From: JAHBNG01 sp039028975
GTDB taxonomy: Bacteria; Chloroflexota; Anaerolineae; Caldilineales; Caldilineaceae
Reading direction: 5' to 3'
DNA length: 59,904 bases
Assembly: GCA_039028975.1 (NCBI GenBank)
Contig: JBCCHB010000106.1
Coordinates: 1 to 59,904 of the forward strand
The translations under genes and the position numbers were made by a program. How positions within the stretch are numbered: position 1 is the first letter of the stretch; each line of letters starts with the position of its first letter. Positions 17,585-25,765 of the stretch are shown here, piece after piece. A model generated the notes under the pieces. It ran no database searches and was not told the origin of the DNA. It saw only the letters and a program-made list of their open reading frames with translations.

Positions 17585-19525
17585 TTGTCCGAAATACGCA
17601 GGCTATTTGCATACTTAGTACCTTACTGGAAACGACTACTGATTGGCCTGATTGGCTTGGTTGGCAGCAGCGTCATTACATTAACCTTGCCCTACGCTAT
17701 CAGCCAGTTGGTGGATTCGGTCTTTCTGAACCGGAACTATGCCCAACTCAACTTGATTGGGATTGGATTAACAGGTCTCTTTTTTATCCAGGGGTTGGTC
17801 TCCTTTGCCTATCGATACTATCTACAAACTGTTGCCCAGCGTGCCGTGGCCGATCTACGGTTGAATCTCCATAAGCATCTCCTGCGGCTGCCGTTAAGCT
17901 TCTTTACCAACAACCGAGTAGGCGAATTGCTCTCTCGCATGAGCAACGATGCATCGGTACTTCAGGGTGTAATTGTGGACGTCCCCGTTGCGCTGATTCG
18001 TCAAATCATCACTGTCATCGGTGGGATCGGGCTGATGTTCTGGACCAACTGGCAATTAAGCTTGATCATTTTAGCCATGATTCTCCCCTTCGTCCTGATG
18101 GCCACCCGCTTTGGGAACATGCTAAAGGGACTATCCAGGTCGGTTCAGGATCGGCTAGCTGACGCCACGGTTACCTTAGAGGAACTGCTCTCTGGCATCC
18201 GGGTGGTTAAATCCTTTGCCCAGGAAGACTTTGAAGAAAAACGATATAGTACTGAGATCGAACGTAGTTACGATGTGGCCATCAAGCGCGAGTTTCAGCG
18301 TTCCGTCTTCATTGCCCTCTTCACTGGTCTTGGCTTTGGCTCTATGACCTTCCTCATCTGGTTTGGAGGCCGCCAGGTCATTGCTGGGCAGATAACGCCT
18401 GGTGAGCTGGTGGGCTTTCTGATTTACTTTATTGTCGTCTCGGCTCCATTGACCGACTTGGCTAACGTGTGGGGCCGCCTGCAGGAAGGATTAGGCTCTG
18501 CTCAGCGCATCTTTGAGATTATGGATGAATCACCCGAGCCAGGGTTATTGACACATAGAGAGCAGAATATAGAGAAGCAAGTGGCGCAAGCAGTAGGGAG
18601 CATGCCCAACCTCAATGGCAACACAAGCGGTCATGCACCTTCTCAACCCACGCTGAATGGGAACGCCCATGCTAGCGCTTATGAAGAGAGTGACCCGTTA
18701 TCCTCAGCTTCGTTTCAAACCGATCGTGATATAGAGGGACACAGCCAGCCGATTCGGGGCCACGTTCGCTTCGTCAACGTCAACTTCCGTTACCATAGCG
18801 CCGAGCCCGACCGAGAGTTGCCGACGGTACTTCACGAGATCGATATTGAGGCCAATTCGGGTGAAGTCATCGCGCTGGTTGGCTACAGCGGTAGCGGCAA
18901 ATCAACCCTGGTCAACCTGTTGCCTCGTTTCTACGACCCTAACGAGGGCCAGATCGAAATTGATGGTATCGATATCCGTACCCTTCCCGTACGAGCCTTA
19001 CGAAGCCAGATCGGCCTAGTCCCTCAGGAGACATTCCTCTTTGGCGGATCGGTACGGGAGAATATCGGTTACGGAAACCTGGACGCTGGCATGGATGAGA
19101 TTCAGGCCGCTGCCCACGCTGCCTACGCCCACGAATTTATTGATGAATTGCCCCAGCAGTACGAAACTATCGTAGGAGAACGAGGCGTCAAGCTGTCGGC
19201 AGGCCAGCGCCAAAGGATTGCCATTGCCAGAGCCATTCTTAAAAATCCACGCATTCTGCTCTTGGATGAGGCTACCTCAGCCCTAGATACTGAGTCGGAG
19301 CGGTGGGTCCAAGCCGCGCTTGATCGGCTTATGGAAGGGCGAACCTCCTTTGTGATTGCTCACCGCCTCTCCACCATCCAGCGGGCGGATCTAATTCTTG
19401 TTATGGATAAGGGACGGATTGTGGAGCGCGGATCCCATGAAACACTTTTGGCTAAAGATGGAATCTATCAGCGGCTACATCAGATGCAGTTTGATGACGG
19501 GAATGGTTCGAAGATTGTTCAGTAG
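17585..19525 (+). CDS. ABC exporter, fused permease and ATPase (MsbA/LmrA type)
   Basis: 646 residues. The start is taken as TTG at 17585 because CAAGGAG (17569-17575) lies 9 bases upstream and the first helix follows at once (RRLFAYLVPYWKRLLIGLIG). The frame is open further upstream but overlaps the desaturase gene. The six-helix permease domain covers about residues 1-310. A variable linker of about 80 residues rich in Asn, Ser and His follows (18560-18750). The ATPase domain has Walker A GYSGSGKST, Q-loop VPQETF, signature LSAGQRQR, Walker B ILLLDEATSALD and H-loop AHRLSTI. It probably works as a homodimer, exporting a lipid or drug-like substrate. Confidence 0.92.
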   Translation: MSEIRRLFAYLVPYWKRLLIGLIGLVGSSVITLTLPYAISQLVDSVFLNRNYAQLNLIGIGLTGLFFIQGLVSFAYRYYLQTVAQRAVADLRLNLHKHLLRLPLSFFTNNRVGELLSRMSNDASVLQGVIVDVPVALIRQIITVIGGIGLMFWTNWQLSLIILAMILPFVLMATRFGNMLKGLSRSVQDRLADATVTLEELLSGIRVVKSFAQEDFEEKRYSTEIERSYDVAIKREFQRSVFIALFTGLGFGSMTFLIWFGGRQVIAGQITPGELVGFLIYFIVVSAPLTDLANVWGRLQEGLGSAQRIFEIMDESPEPGLLTHREQNIEKQVAQAVGSMPNLNGNTSGHAPSQPTLNGNAHASAYEESDPLSSASFQTDRDIEGHSQPIRGHVRFVNVNFRYHSAEPDRELPTVLHEIDIEANSGEVIALVGYSGSGKSTLVNLLPRFYDPNEGQIEIDGIDIRTLPVRALRSQIGLVPQETFLFGGSVRENIGYGNLDAGMDEIQAAAHAAYAHEFIDELPQQYETIVGERGVKLSAGQRQRIAIARAILKNPRILLLDEATSALDTESERWVQAALDRLMEGRTSFVIAHRLSTIQRADLILVMDKGRIVERGSHETLLAKDGIYQRLHQMQFDDGNGSKIVQ

Positions 19526-19593
19526 AGTCAATCCAAAAAATGAATTATCTAGAAAGCGTGGAGATAGCATTCTCTAAGACGATCCTAGAAATC

Positions 19594-19659
19594 AAGTCCC
19601 CGACACGAACCACAATTAGCGACGAACCCCAAGCTGAAGATGGCTCGTGCCGGGGACTT
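19594..19659 (+). repeat. Inverted repeat downstream of the ABC exporter
   Basis: AAGTCCCCGACACGAACC (19594-19611) pairs with GGCTCGTGCCGGGGACTT (19642-19659) with two mismatches. It lies 69 bp after the exporter stop and could end the transcript. No T-tract follows, so it may instead be a dispersed repeat. Confidence 0.55.
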
Positions 19660-19984
19660 TCCAGGGATTCAATTTCTTGGAACAGCCTAAAGCAGCTCTA
19701 CTCTAGTGACTTGCGTAAGAGAACGCCTACTCCGCGTAATCGCATCACTCTTATTTTATTCCACTCATTCACCATTCACGCCAATGCGTCCTTTTGACAG
19801 TTCTTTGACAGATCATCGCTATGCCATCTACTAAAATAGCCAGAACCAAGGAACACTCCTCTCAATCACCACAACAAAAACGGCTACCCGAGTAGTAGCA
19901 GGTAGAGAGCTGCTCTCACCCCAGCCTACGCCAACACCCGCCAGTGGCACATCCACTGGCAAGGCTACCAGGAAATAATCAGCA

Positions 19985-20268
19985 TATACTACCGCCCCCC
20001 ATCGGCATGAGGACAATCTTCGGCGGTCAGCTGATTACCATGCACAAAGGCACTACGCTACAATACCTCCACACAGACCGGTTGCCTTCTAGGCACGGCA
20101 GCATCGCCCAAGCCACCAACCAGAGTGGCGGTCACCCAGCAGAACTACTACGCTGGAGCCTACCCTCAGCTTGTCGAATGGGGCAAGAAGCGAGACGGCG
20201 GCACCTTACCAACCGAGAACCACTTCACCGGCCAGAAGCTCGATGATAGCGGGTTATTCACGAAGTAA
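19985..20268 (+). pseudogene. Decayed RHS repeat-associated core fragment
   Basis: Several frames spell the RHS core in order: GGQLITMHKGTTLQYLHTDR and IAQATNQSGG in one frame, then after a shift TQQNYYAGAYPQ and ENHFTGQKLDDSGLF ending in a stop at 20266-20268. Intact RHS proteins read GGQLIAMR, LHTDHLGS, TFTGQKLD and go on to YYGARYYD, which is missing here. Frameshifts and loss of both ends show a dead remnant. Nothing else coding is seen between 19526 and 20353. Confidence 0.7.
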
Positions 20269-20353
20269 GTCGGCAAGTTTGCAAGTAATACATGATGTTT
20301 TCGGCAGCTAAAAACTTGACTCGTTTGTTAAGATTTCCCTATACGAAGATACC

Positions 20354-21007
20354 CTAGTGTGCAAGAATGGTCGATAGGTCCGTTCCAACTCCCTCATCTT
20401 CCAGATACCTTCGCATCATTTTTTTTGCTCGGTGGACTAGAATGTGAACGGCGTTTGCGGAAATGTCAAGTGCTTTCCCTACCTCTTCGGCTTTTCTTCC
20501 TTCGATTACACACTCAACCAAAGCAAACTGATAATGTTCTGGCAGGTAACCTAGGCAGTGAGCCAATCTGTCAGAGAGTAGATTATGGAATGCGTTATCT
20601 TCTGGTAGGATCCCGTCATATTCGATCTGCATGTGGCGATTTTTGAGTGGTTCTAATATCCTCCACTGGGGGCGCCGCAACTCGCTGCGGCACAAATTTA
20701 GCACCACCTGGGCTGCCCAAACTAAAAAACTGCCTCGGCCGCTGTACTTTTGCAACAGAGCAAACCTGTCCTTTATCATTTTTTCCATAAACCGCTGAAG
20801 AATCTCTTCGGCCAAAGCAGCTAAATCTTCATCTGATAGATGTCTGAGACCCAACGTCACATGATGGCGCTTGCGTAGACAGTTGTAAATTGTAATGTAG
20901 AGATAGTTTGCTAAGTCAATAAATGAGTGGTTTTGCTTTTCCAGTCCATACACGCCTTGAATCGTATCTAGCCATTCCTGGTCTGTCCGCTTCTGTGAAT
21001 AACCCAT
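20354..21007 (-). CDS. Sigma-70 family RNA polymerase sigma factor (ECF-like)
   Basis: 217 residues. Region 2 lies at about residues 60-120 (ILQRFMEKMIKDRFALLQKY, GRGSFLVWAAQVVLNLCRSE). Region 4 lies at about 150-200 with a helix-turn-helix (YLPEHYQFALVECVIEG, KAEEVGKALDISANAVHILV). The size is near that of extracytoplasmic function sigma factors. ATG with AAAAGGA six bases upstream. No anti-sigma gene is adjacent on either side. A striking array of four GTRAC repeats at 11-bp spacing lies about 150 bp upstream and could be its own control site. Confidence 0.87.
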   Translation of the reverse strand: MGYSQKRTDQEWLDTIQGVYGLEKQNHSFIDLANYLYITIYNCLRKRHHVTLGLRHLSDEDLAALAEEILQRFMEKMIKDRFALLQKYSGRGSFLVWAAQVVLNLCRSELRRPQWRILEPLKNRHMQIEYDGILPEDNAFHNLLSDRLAHCLGYLPEHYQFALVECVIEGRKAEEVGKALDISANAVHILVHRAKKMMRRYLEDEGVGTDLSTILAH

Positions 21008-21140
21008 GCTGTATCCTTTTGATATTCTGCCAGCTTATTTTTTTATAAGGAGTATCGACTAAACAATCCAGCGATAGCCACCTGTTATCGATGACTTATT
21101 TGATTTCTACTCCTGCGCATGAACAGAATACATGAGATGC

Positions 21141-21178
21141 GTAACGACATTGTGACCAATTTGTAACGGATTTGTAAC
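21141..21178. promoter_or_regulatory. Four direct repeats at 11-bp spacing upstream of the sigma factor gene
   Basis: GTAAC at 21141, GTGAC at 21152, GTAAC at 21163 and GTAAC at 21174, exactly 11 bp apart, with TTT preceding the last two. One-turn direct repeats of this type are bound by PhoB/OmpR-family and SARP-family winged-helix regulators. The rest of the 21008-21352 spacer shows no gene. Confidence 0.5.
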
Positions 21179-21352
21179 AGTGGGAAGCTGAGTATGGATA
21201 GGTGGGTAAAATTCGGCCACCTTGCTCGAATATCCCTGGCAAAGCAAGATGAAAGCTGAGACCGAATTATGCTGGCGGATTAAGCGGGGCAGACTGGCTT
21301 GGTAAAAAGGGAATGCAACAGGACGAAGAGTAGGGAGGAGGTACTGAGCACT

Positions 21353-22267
21353 CTATGCTGATTTGAGGGCCTCTCGCACTCGCCCAGTGGAGGTGCGTAG
21401 CTTTTGACAAGCCGTCTGGGCGTCGACGTCCATCAATGCCATGACCACGGCAGCCTTGACATCCCAATTGGCGGCCTCAAGCAGCTTCTGGGCCATATCT
21501 TCAGATTCGCCAGTGGCTTGGCAGACAATACGTTTTGCTCGCTTGCGTAACTTGATGTTGCTCGGTTGCACATCAATCATCAGGTTGCCAAAGACTTTGC
21601 CTAATTTGGCCATGGCACAGGTGCTAATCATATTCAATACAAGCTTCTGAGCTGTCCCGGCTTTCAGACGGGTACTGCCTGTAAGCACCTCGGGGCCTGG
21701 GACGACTTCAATGGCCAGATCGGCTCTTCGAGCCATAACCGAATGGGTTGTACAGACCAAGGCAACGGTGGTGGCCCCCAACTCCTTGGCATAGGCCAAT
21801 CCACCCAGTGCATAGGGGGTACGGCCACTGGCCGCGACGGCAATCAGCATGTCTTCGCTAGAAAAATCATGCTGCATCAAATCAACACGTCCTTGGTCGG
21901 CCTCATCTTCCTTACCTTCGATGGAGCGAGTCAAGGCATCCAGACCACCGGCAAGCAATGCGATAACACGTCCTGGCTCCAAACGAAAAGTGGGCAACAG
22001 TTCTGCTGCATCCAGCACGGCCAGCCGACCACTGGTTCCTGCTCCCATAGTAAAGAGTCGATTTCCACTCTCCAGCGTAGACGTAACCCATTCTACCGTC
22101 TGAGCAATTTGCGGTAAGACTTCAGCCACGGCCAGTGGAACCTTGGCATCCTCTTGGTTCATGAGGCGGACCATCTCAAGTGGCGTAAGTTGATCAAAGT
22201 TAAGGCTGGCGGGATTGCGTTGTTCCGTCTCTGCCAAATCTTTGATGAGAGCAGCATCTTTGTTCAT
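21353..22267 (-). CDS. murQ: N-acetylmuramic acid 6-phosphate etherase
   Basis: 304 residues, the normal length. The enzyme cleaves the lactyl ether of MurNAc-6-phosphate to give GlcNAc-6-phosphate in the cytoplasm, recycling peptidoglycan or consuming foreign cell wall sugars. Recognised by the N-terminal LNFDQLTPLEMVRLMNQED, the SIS-domain loop GAGTSGRLAVLDAAE, AASGRTPY and the region LKAGTAQKLVLNMIST. The ATG follows directly on repeat element R2 (22269-22344), whose end contributes the only visible Shine-Dalgarno (GGAG, 11 bases before ATG). It is last in a minus-strand series with the CoA-transferase and sulfatase genes. No MurNAc-6-phosphate kinase or PTS gene is nearby. Confidence 0.95.
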   Translation of the reverse strand: MNKDAALIKDLAETEQRNPASLNFDQLTPLEMVRLMNQEDAKVPLAVAEVLPQIAQTVEWVTSTLESGNRLFTMGAGTSGRLAVLDAAELLPTFRLEPGRVIALLAGGLDALTRSIEGKEDEADQGRVDLMQHDFSSEDMLIAVAASGRTPYALGGLAYAKELGATTVALVCTTHSVMARRADLAIEVVPGPEVLTGSTRLKAGTAQKLVLNMISTCAMAKLGKVFGNLMIDVQPSNIKLRKRAKRIVCQATGESEDMAQKLLEAANWDVKAAVVMALMDVDAQTACQKLRTSTGRVREALKSA

Positions 22268-22268
22268 T

Positions 22269-22344
22269 TATATTCAAGCTCCGCATAAAGTAACATTTTT
22301 CCTCCCGATTAGCGGTGTTACTTTATCACGACCGCCAGTTTATA
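22269..22344 (+). repeat. Hairpin repeat family R2, copy 1
   Basis: Reads TATATTCAAGCTCCGCATAA, then AGTAACA, and later TGTTACTTTATCACGACCG ending in TTTATA. Arms TAAAGTAACA and TGTTACTTTA can pair. It fills the whole gap between the CoA-transferase stop (22346-22348) and the murQ ATG (22265-22267). Confidence 0.75.
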
Positions 22345-22345
22345 C

Positions 22346-23740
22346 TCAGACCTGTTGCCAAGCTGGCTCAGCCGTTCGCAGCTTTCCCGCTGGATGGGGC
22401 CACTTGGCGTCTATGCCTTCTACTTTCAGAGGGAAGCGAATGCGCTGTGCGTCCCCCCAGGCGCTCTTCTCAATGGCAGGAGCCAAATCAGCGGCTGTCT
22501 CTGGGGACATGGCTTCGCTCTTTTTTGAGGAATGGGTTGGAATCAACATGGCCGCGGTACGGGCCAATGATAAGCGGGCTGACGTAACGATACCCGCAAC
22601 ATGCCGTCTTTCCAGTGCACACAGAACAGCCGCTGCCATTAGATACCCAGTCGCATGATCCAAGGCTTGTGCAGGTAGTGGAAAGGGGGTGTCAGACCGT
22701 TCTTGCTTCATGCCAAAATCGGCAATTCCGCTGTTCATTTGCACCAAGCTGTCAAAACCTCGGCGCATGGTCCACGGTCCAGTCCAACCGTAGGCGTTGA
22801 GTGAGACATCGATCAAATTGGGATTTATGGTACGCCGCGCCTCGGCATCAAAGCCTAACCCCGCCAGCGCGCCATGTCGGTATCCATGCACCAGCACATC
22901 GGCCCCTTGCAGCAGCTTGGTAAACGTAGCCTGATCCTCTTCCTGGCGTAGATCAAGACCTGCGCAGCGCTTGCCTAGCACCACCTCAGGGATATTGGCC
23001 GGTTCGTCCCAGCCAGGTGGGTCAATACGTAGCACATCAGCACCGTAAGCGGCCAGGAAGCGGGTTGAGATTGGGCCAGCTAGGATTCGGGTTAGATCCA
23101 GAATGCGGATGCCAGCCAAAGGTCGTGCCTGGTCAAGCGGCTGAGTAGAGTGATTACCCGTCTCATGCTCTACCCACTGAATTAGCGGTTCCTGAGCAAC
23201 GGCCGCACCTTGCGGATGATGACGCCACTCGTCAATGTTGTTCATGGCCGCCGCACAACCACCGGCCTCAACAATTGCGTCCATCAGCGCTACGCCTGAC
23301 CAGCCAGCAACCGCTTTGGCCACGGCCTCACGATCTTCAGATGCTCCCAAAACCGAGAGGGCTGCCGCACGGTGAGCGGAGACATTGGTATGTAGCCGAA
23401 TCCAGCCATCCTGGGTAAGATAATTTCCCGACACAGCATTCCAAATCGGTGGTAACGTCCATCCTACTGGTCGCAGCGTGGTCTTGAACCAGAAAGAAGC
23501 TAGGCGTCGGTCAACGGTACGGGAGGGCAAATTGCCCCCATTTTTCGACGCTAAGCGGGCTAACATCAGGCCAGCCGTCGCAATGGATGCGACGGCCAGA
23601 TCGGTCACTGCAAACCAGGAAGGTAAACCACCTTCTTCAATCACAGAAGTGGATGAAAGCTCATCAGCCATGCTTTCATTTGGGGACGCCGCGTAACTTG
23701 GGAAAGCTGCAGCCATTTCAGTGTAGAAGTAATTGATCAT
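22346..23740 (-). CDS. CoA-transferase family III (CaiB/BaiF) protein
   Basis: 464 residues, somewhat longer than the usual 380-420. The first 180 residues resemble a partial, degenerate copy of the fold (LASFWFKTTLRPVGWTLPP, LHTNVSAHRAAAL) and the second part a canonical start (AGIRILDLTRILAGPISTRFL, then GADVLRIDPP), so the domain order is permuted or fused relative to classical members. The catalytic Asp of the family is not obvious in the second part, where the segment reads QMNSGIADFGM. Members move CoA between carboxylic acids. It starts 12 bp after the sulfatase stop, so both are probably one transcript. The substrate is unknown. Confidence 0.82.
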   Translation of the reverse strand: MINYFYTEMAAAFPSYAASPNESMADELSSTSVIEEGGLPSWFAVTDLAVASIATAGLMLARLASKNGGNLPSRTVDRRLASFWFKTTLRPVGWTLPPIWNAVSGNYLTQDGWIRLHTNVSAHRAAALSVLGASEDREAVAKAVAGWSGVALMDAIVEAGGCAAAMNNIDEWRHHPQGAAVAQEPLIQWVEHETGNHSTQPLDQARPLAGIRILDLTRILAGPISTRFLAAYGADVLRIDPPGWDEPANIPEVVLGKRCAGLDLRQEEDQATFTKLLQGADVLVHGYRHGALAGLGFDAEARRTINPNLIDVSLNAYGWTGPWTMRRGFDSLVQMNSGIADFGMKQERSDTPFPLPAQALDHATGYLMAAAVLCALERRHVAGIVTSARLSLARTAAMLIPTHSSKKSEAMSPETAADLAPAIEKSAWGDAQRIRFPLKVEGIDAKWPHPAGKLRTAEPAWQQV

Positions 23741-23752
23741 GCTCTTATTTTA

Positions 23753-25240
23753 CTATTCAACCCCCAGCCGCTCAAATTGCTCTGCTGGCGCATCATTTTT
23801 CTTCATCAAATCCACCATTAGCTCTATCATACGGGCTTCAACCAAAGCATCATTGAGCGGATTTTCCTGTTCATAATCATTCTCTTGATCAAATAGCAAC
23901 GTTCCAAACTCGTGATAGATATTCCCTCGTTTGGGGCGGGCTGGAATCTTCATCACCTGACATTCCTTCATAAATGAGAATGGTTCTGAAAGAGCGATAT
24001 TCTGTAGCTCATCATGGCCGAATGGAAAACGCATGTGGGAGGGCATAAGTGTATACTCATAGAGCGGACCATTGGTAGCTCCCGGTGCGTGCATATAGAC
24101 GTAGCGCCCGTCTGTTACATTGACGTGTCCACCGTGGATGCCAAAGATCAATCCTTCATGGACAGGTGCACCGCTTGCCACAGCATCTTTAAGAGAAATG
24201 CCCTGCATGTCTGTTGGCTGATCAACACCGAAAAAGTCGAGAAGTGTAGCAGGCACGTCAATGTTCTGAACAAGTGAATCGCAGCTCACGCCCTGTTGCT
24301 GAGGAGAACGAGGATCATAGACAAAGAAAGGGATGTGGGCAACTTCATTATAGAAGGGTTGAGCCATTTTGGCCCACCACTCATGTTCACCTAGTAAGAA
24401 GCCATGATCGGTATTGACGATAAGCATGGTATCTTCCCACAGATTCAGTTCATCCATTACATCAAGGATCTTGCCTAGGTAAGTGTCACACATGGAGAGC
24501 AATGCAGCATATTTATTGCGCACATGTTGAACAACCTCTGGGGACTCAGTGACTCGGCGATAGGCAGGCCAGTCAATATGGGGACCGTCGTAGTCATCTG
24601 GATAGAGTTCTTTATACTTCTCCGGGCTGAAAAATGGTTCATGTGGGTCAAAGGTCTCAATGTGTAGAAACCACTTATCTTCTGCTGCATTTGTACGAAT
24701 AAACTCCATTCCACGCTCGAAGGTTTTGGGTTGAGGCTGCTGTTCCTCCTTAGCCATATATTTGCGGTTGACCCAATCTTGGCGGCGGATGGTCTTGTAG
24801 GATCGGGGAGCCGCATCTGGGATTGGGAGCAACAGTTCAGGTATATTCGGGTCATTTAGATCCCCAATCCATGGATCACCTTGTTGACCACGCAGATACT
24901 CCCAGGTTACGTAGCGAGTATGGTAGTTTACGCCACCGTCTTCAAAGTAGTGCATGTGGTCCGTGACCAGGTGGGTATAGACGTCATTGTTCTTTAAAAT
25001 ACGTGGCATCGAATCATCGAATGGTTCGAGGGGGCCCCAGCTGCGATGTAGAAAATTATAGCGCCCTGTATGGAGTTCTCGCCGCGCCGGCATACAAGGC
25101 ATAGAGCCGACATACGCATTGTTGAAGGTCACGCTCTTTTCAGCCAATCGCTGAAAATTAGGGGCATGAATCCAATCACACCCATAGGGAGGGAGCATTC
25201 GTCGATTCAACGTGTCGAACATGAGCATAATGGCTTTCAT
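23753..25240 (-). CDS. Sulfatase family hydrolase
   Basis: 495 residues of the alkaline phosphatase/sulfatase fold. The N-terminal metal site includes FDTLNRRMLPPYGCDW. The formylglycine motif is CMPAR within GSMPCMPARRELHTGR, the CxPxR type matured by formylglycine-generating enzyme. The second metal site lies in TDHGFLLGEHEWWAK. No signal peptide is present, so it is predicted to be cytoplasmic. AGGGGA precedes the ATG by 4-5 bases on the coding strand. It leads the minus-strand series with the CoA-transferase and murQ. Sulfated sugar or sulfate ester breakdown is likely, but phosphonate monoester hydrolases share this architecture. Confidence 0.9.
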   Translation of the reverse strand: MKAIMLMFDTLNRRMLPPYGCDWIHAPNFQRLAEKSVTFNNAYVGSMPCMPARRELHTGRYNFLHRSWGPLEPFDDSMPRILKNNDVYTHLVTDHMHYFEDGGVNYHTRYVTWEYLRGQQGDPWIGDLNDPNIPELLLPIPDAAPRSYKTIRRQDWVNRKYMAKEEQQPQPKTFERGMEFIRTNAAEDKWFLHIETFDPHEPFFSPEKYKELYPDDYDGPHIDWPAYRRVTESPEVVQHVRNKYAALLSMCDTYLGKILDVMDELNLWEDTMLIVNTDHGFLLGEHEWWAKMAQPFYNEVAHIPFFVYDPRSPQQQGVSCDSLVQNIDVPATLLDFFGVDQPTDMQGISLKDAVASGAPVHEGLIFGIHGGHVNVTDGRYVYMHAPGATNGPLYEYTLMPSHMRFPFGHDELQNIALSEPFSFMKECQVMKIPARPKRGNIYHEFGTLLFDQENDYEQENPLNDALVEARMIELMVDLMKKNDAPAEQFERLGVE

Positions 25241-25765
25241 AGAATCCCCTTTGTTTTGATATAATCAATGTGTCGTTCCAGTCAAAATTGTAATGATACT
25301 CGTATTTACTATGAAATATGGCCTGATTTGCGGTCCATTTTATACTCAGTAGTTTTTCATGGATCAAGAGTCACCACAGAGGATGAAAATGATCCTGCTA
25401 ATCCATCTGAATCCGTGCCATTTTTCAGAGCCATTAAACATGTAAGATGCTGCATTACAGAAAATTAAAACCGAATAAAATTTCAGAGATTGCACAGAGT
25501 TTTTTATATTTATCTGTGCAATCTTCAAATCCCTGCGATTTTCAGGGCAGGCCACAATAGTATTGGTATTTACGGTTTTGGTTCTGCTTGTTTAATCCAG
25601 CTCTATCCTGAGTAAATCTTGACTGCACCCTCCGTCTATCTTTCCCTCGATTCTGGTATACCCACTGGAAACCAGCAAGAATGCGCTATGCCCGTTTGTG
25701 ATGACAAACGAATTCCCTGATTTGCGTCCGGCATTGGGACCACTCCAGGCAACACGGAGAAAATT
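25241..25765. other. Intergenic region with a perfect stem-loop, no gene seen
   Basis: AGATTGCACAGA (25487-25498) and TCTGTGCAATCT (25513-25524) are perfect 12-bp arms with a 14-base loop. The following AATCTTCAAATCCCTG recurs near 48434, so this is part of a dispersed repeat. TATACTCAG at 25341 may be a remnant end of the hairpin repeat families. Confidence 0.6.
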
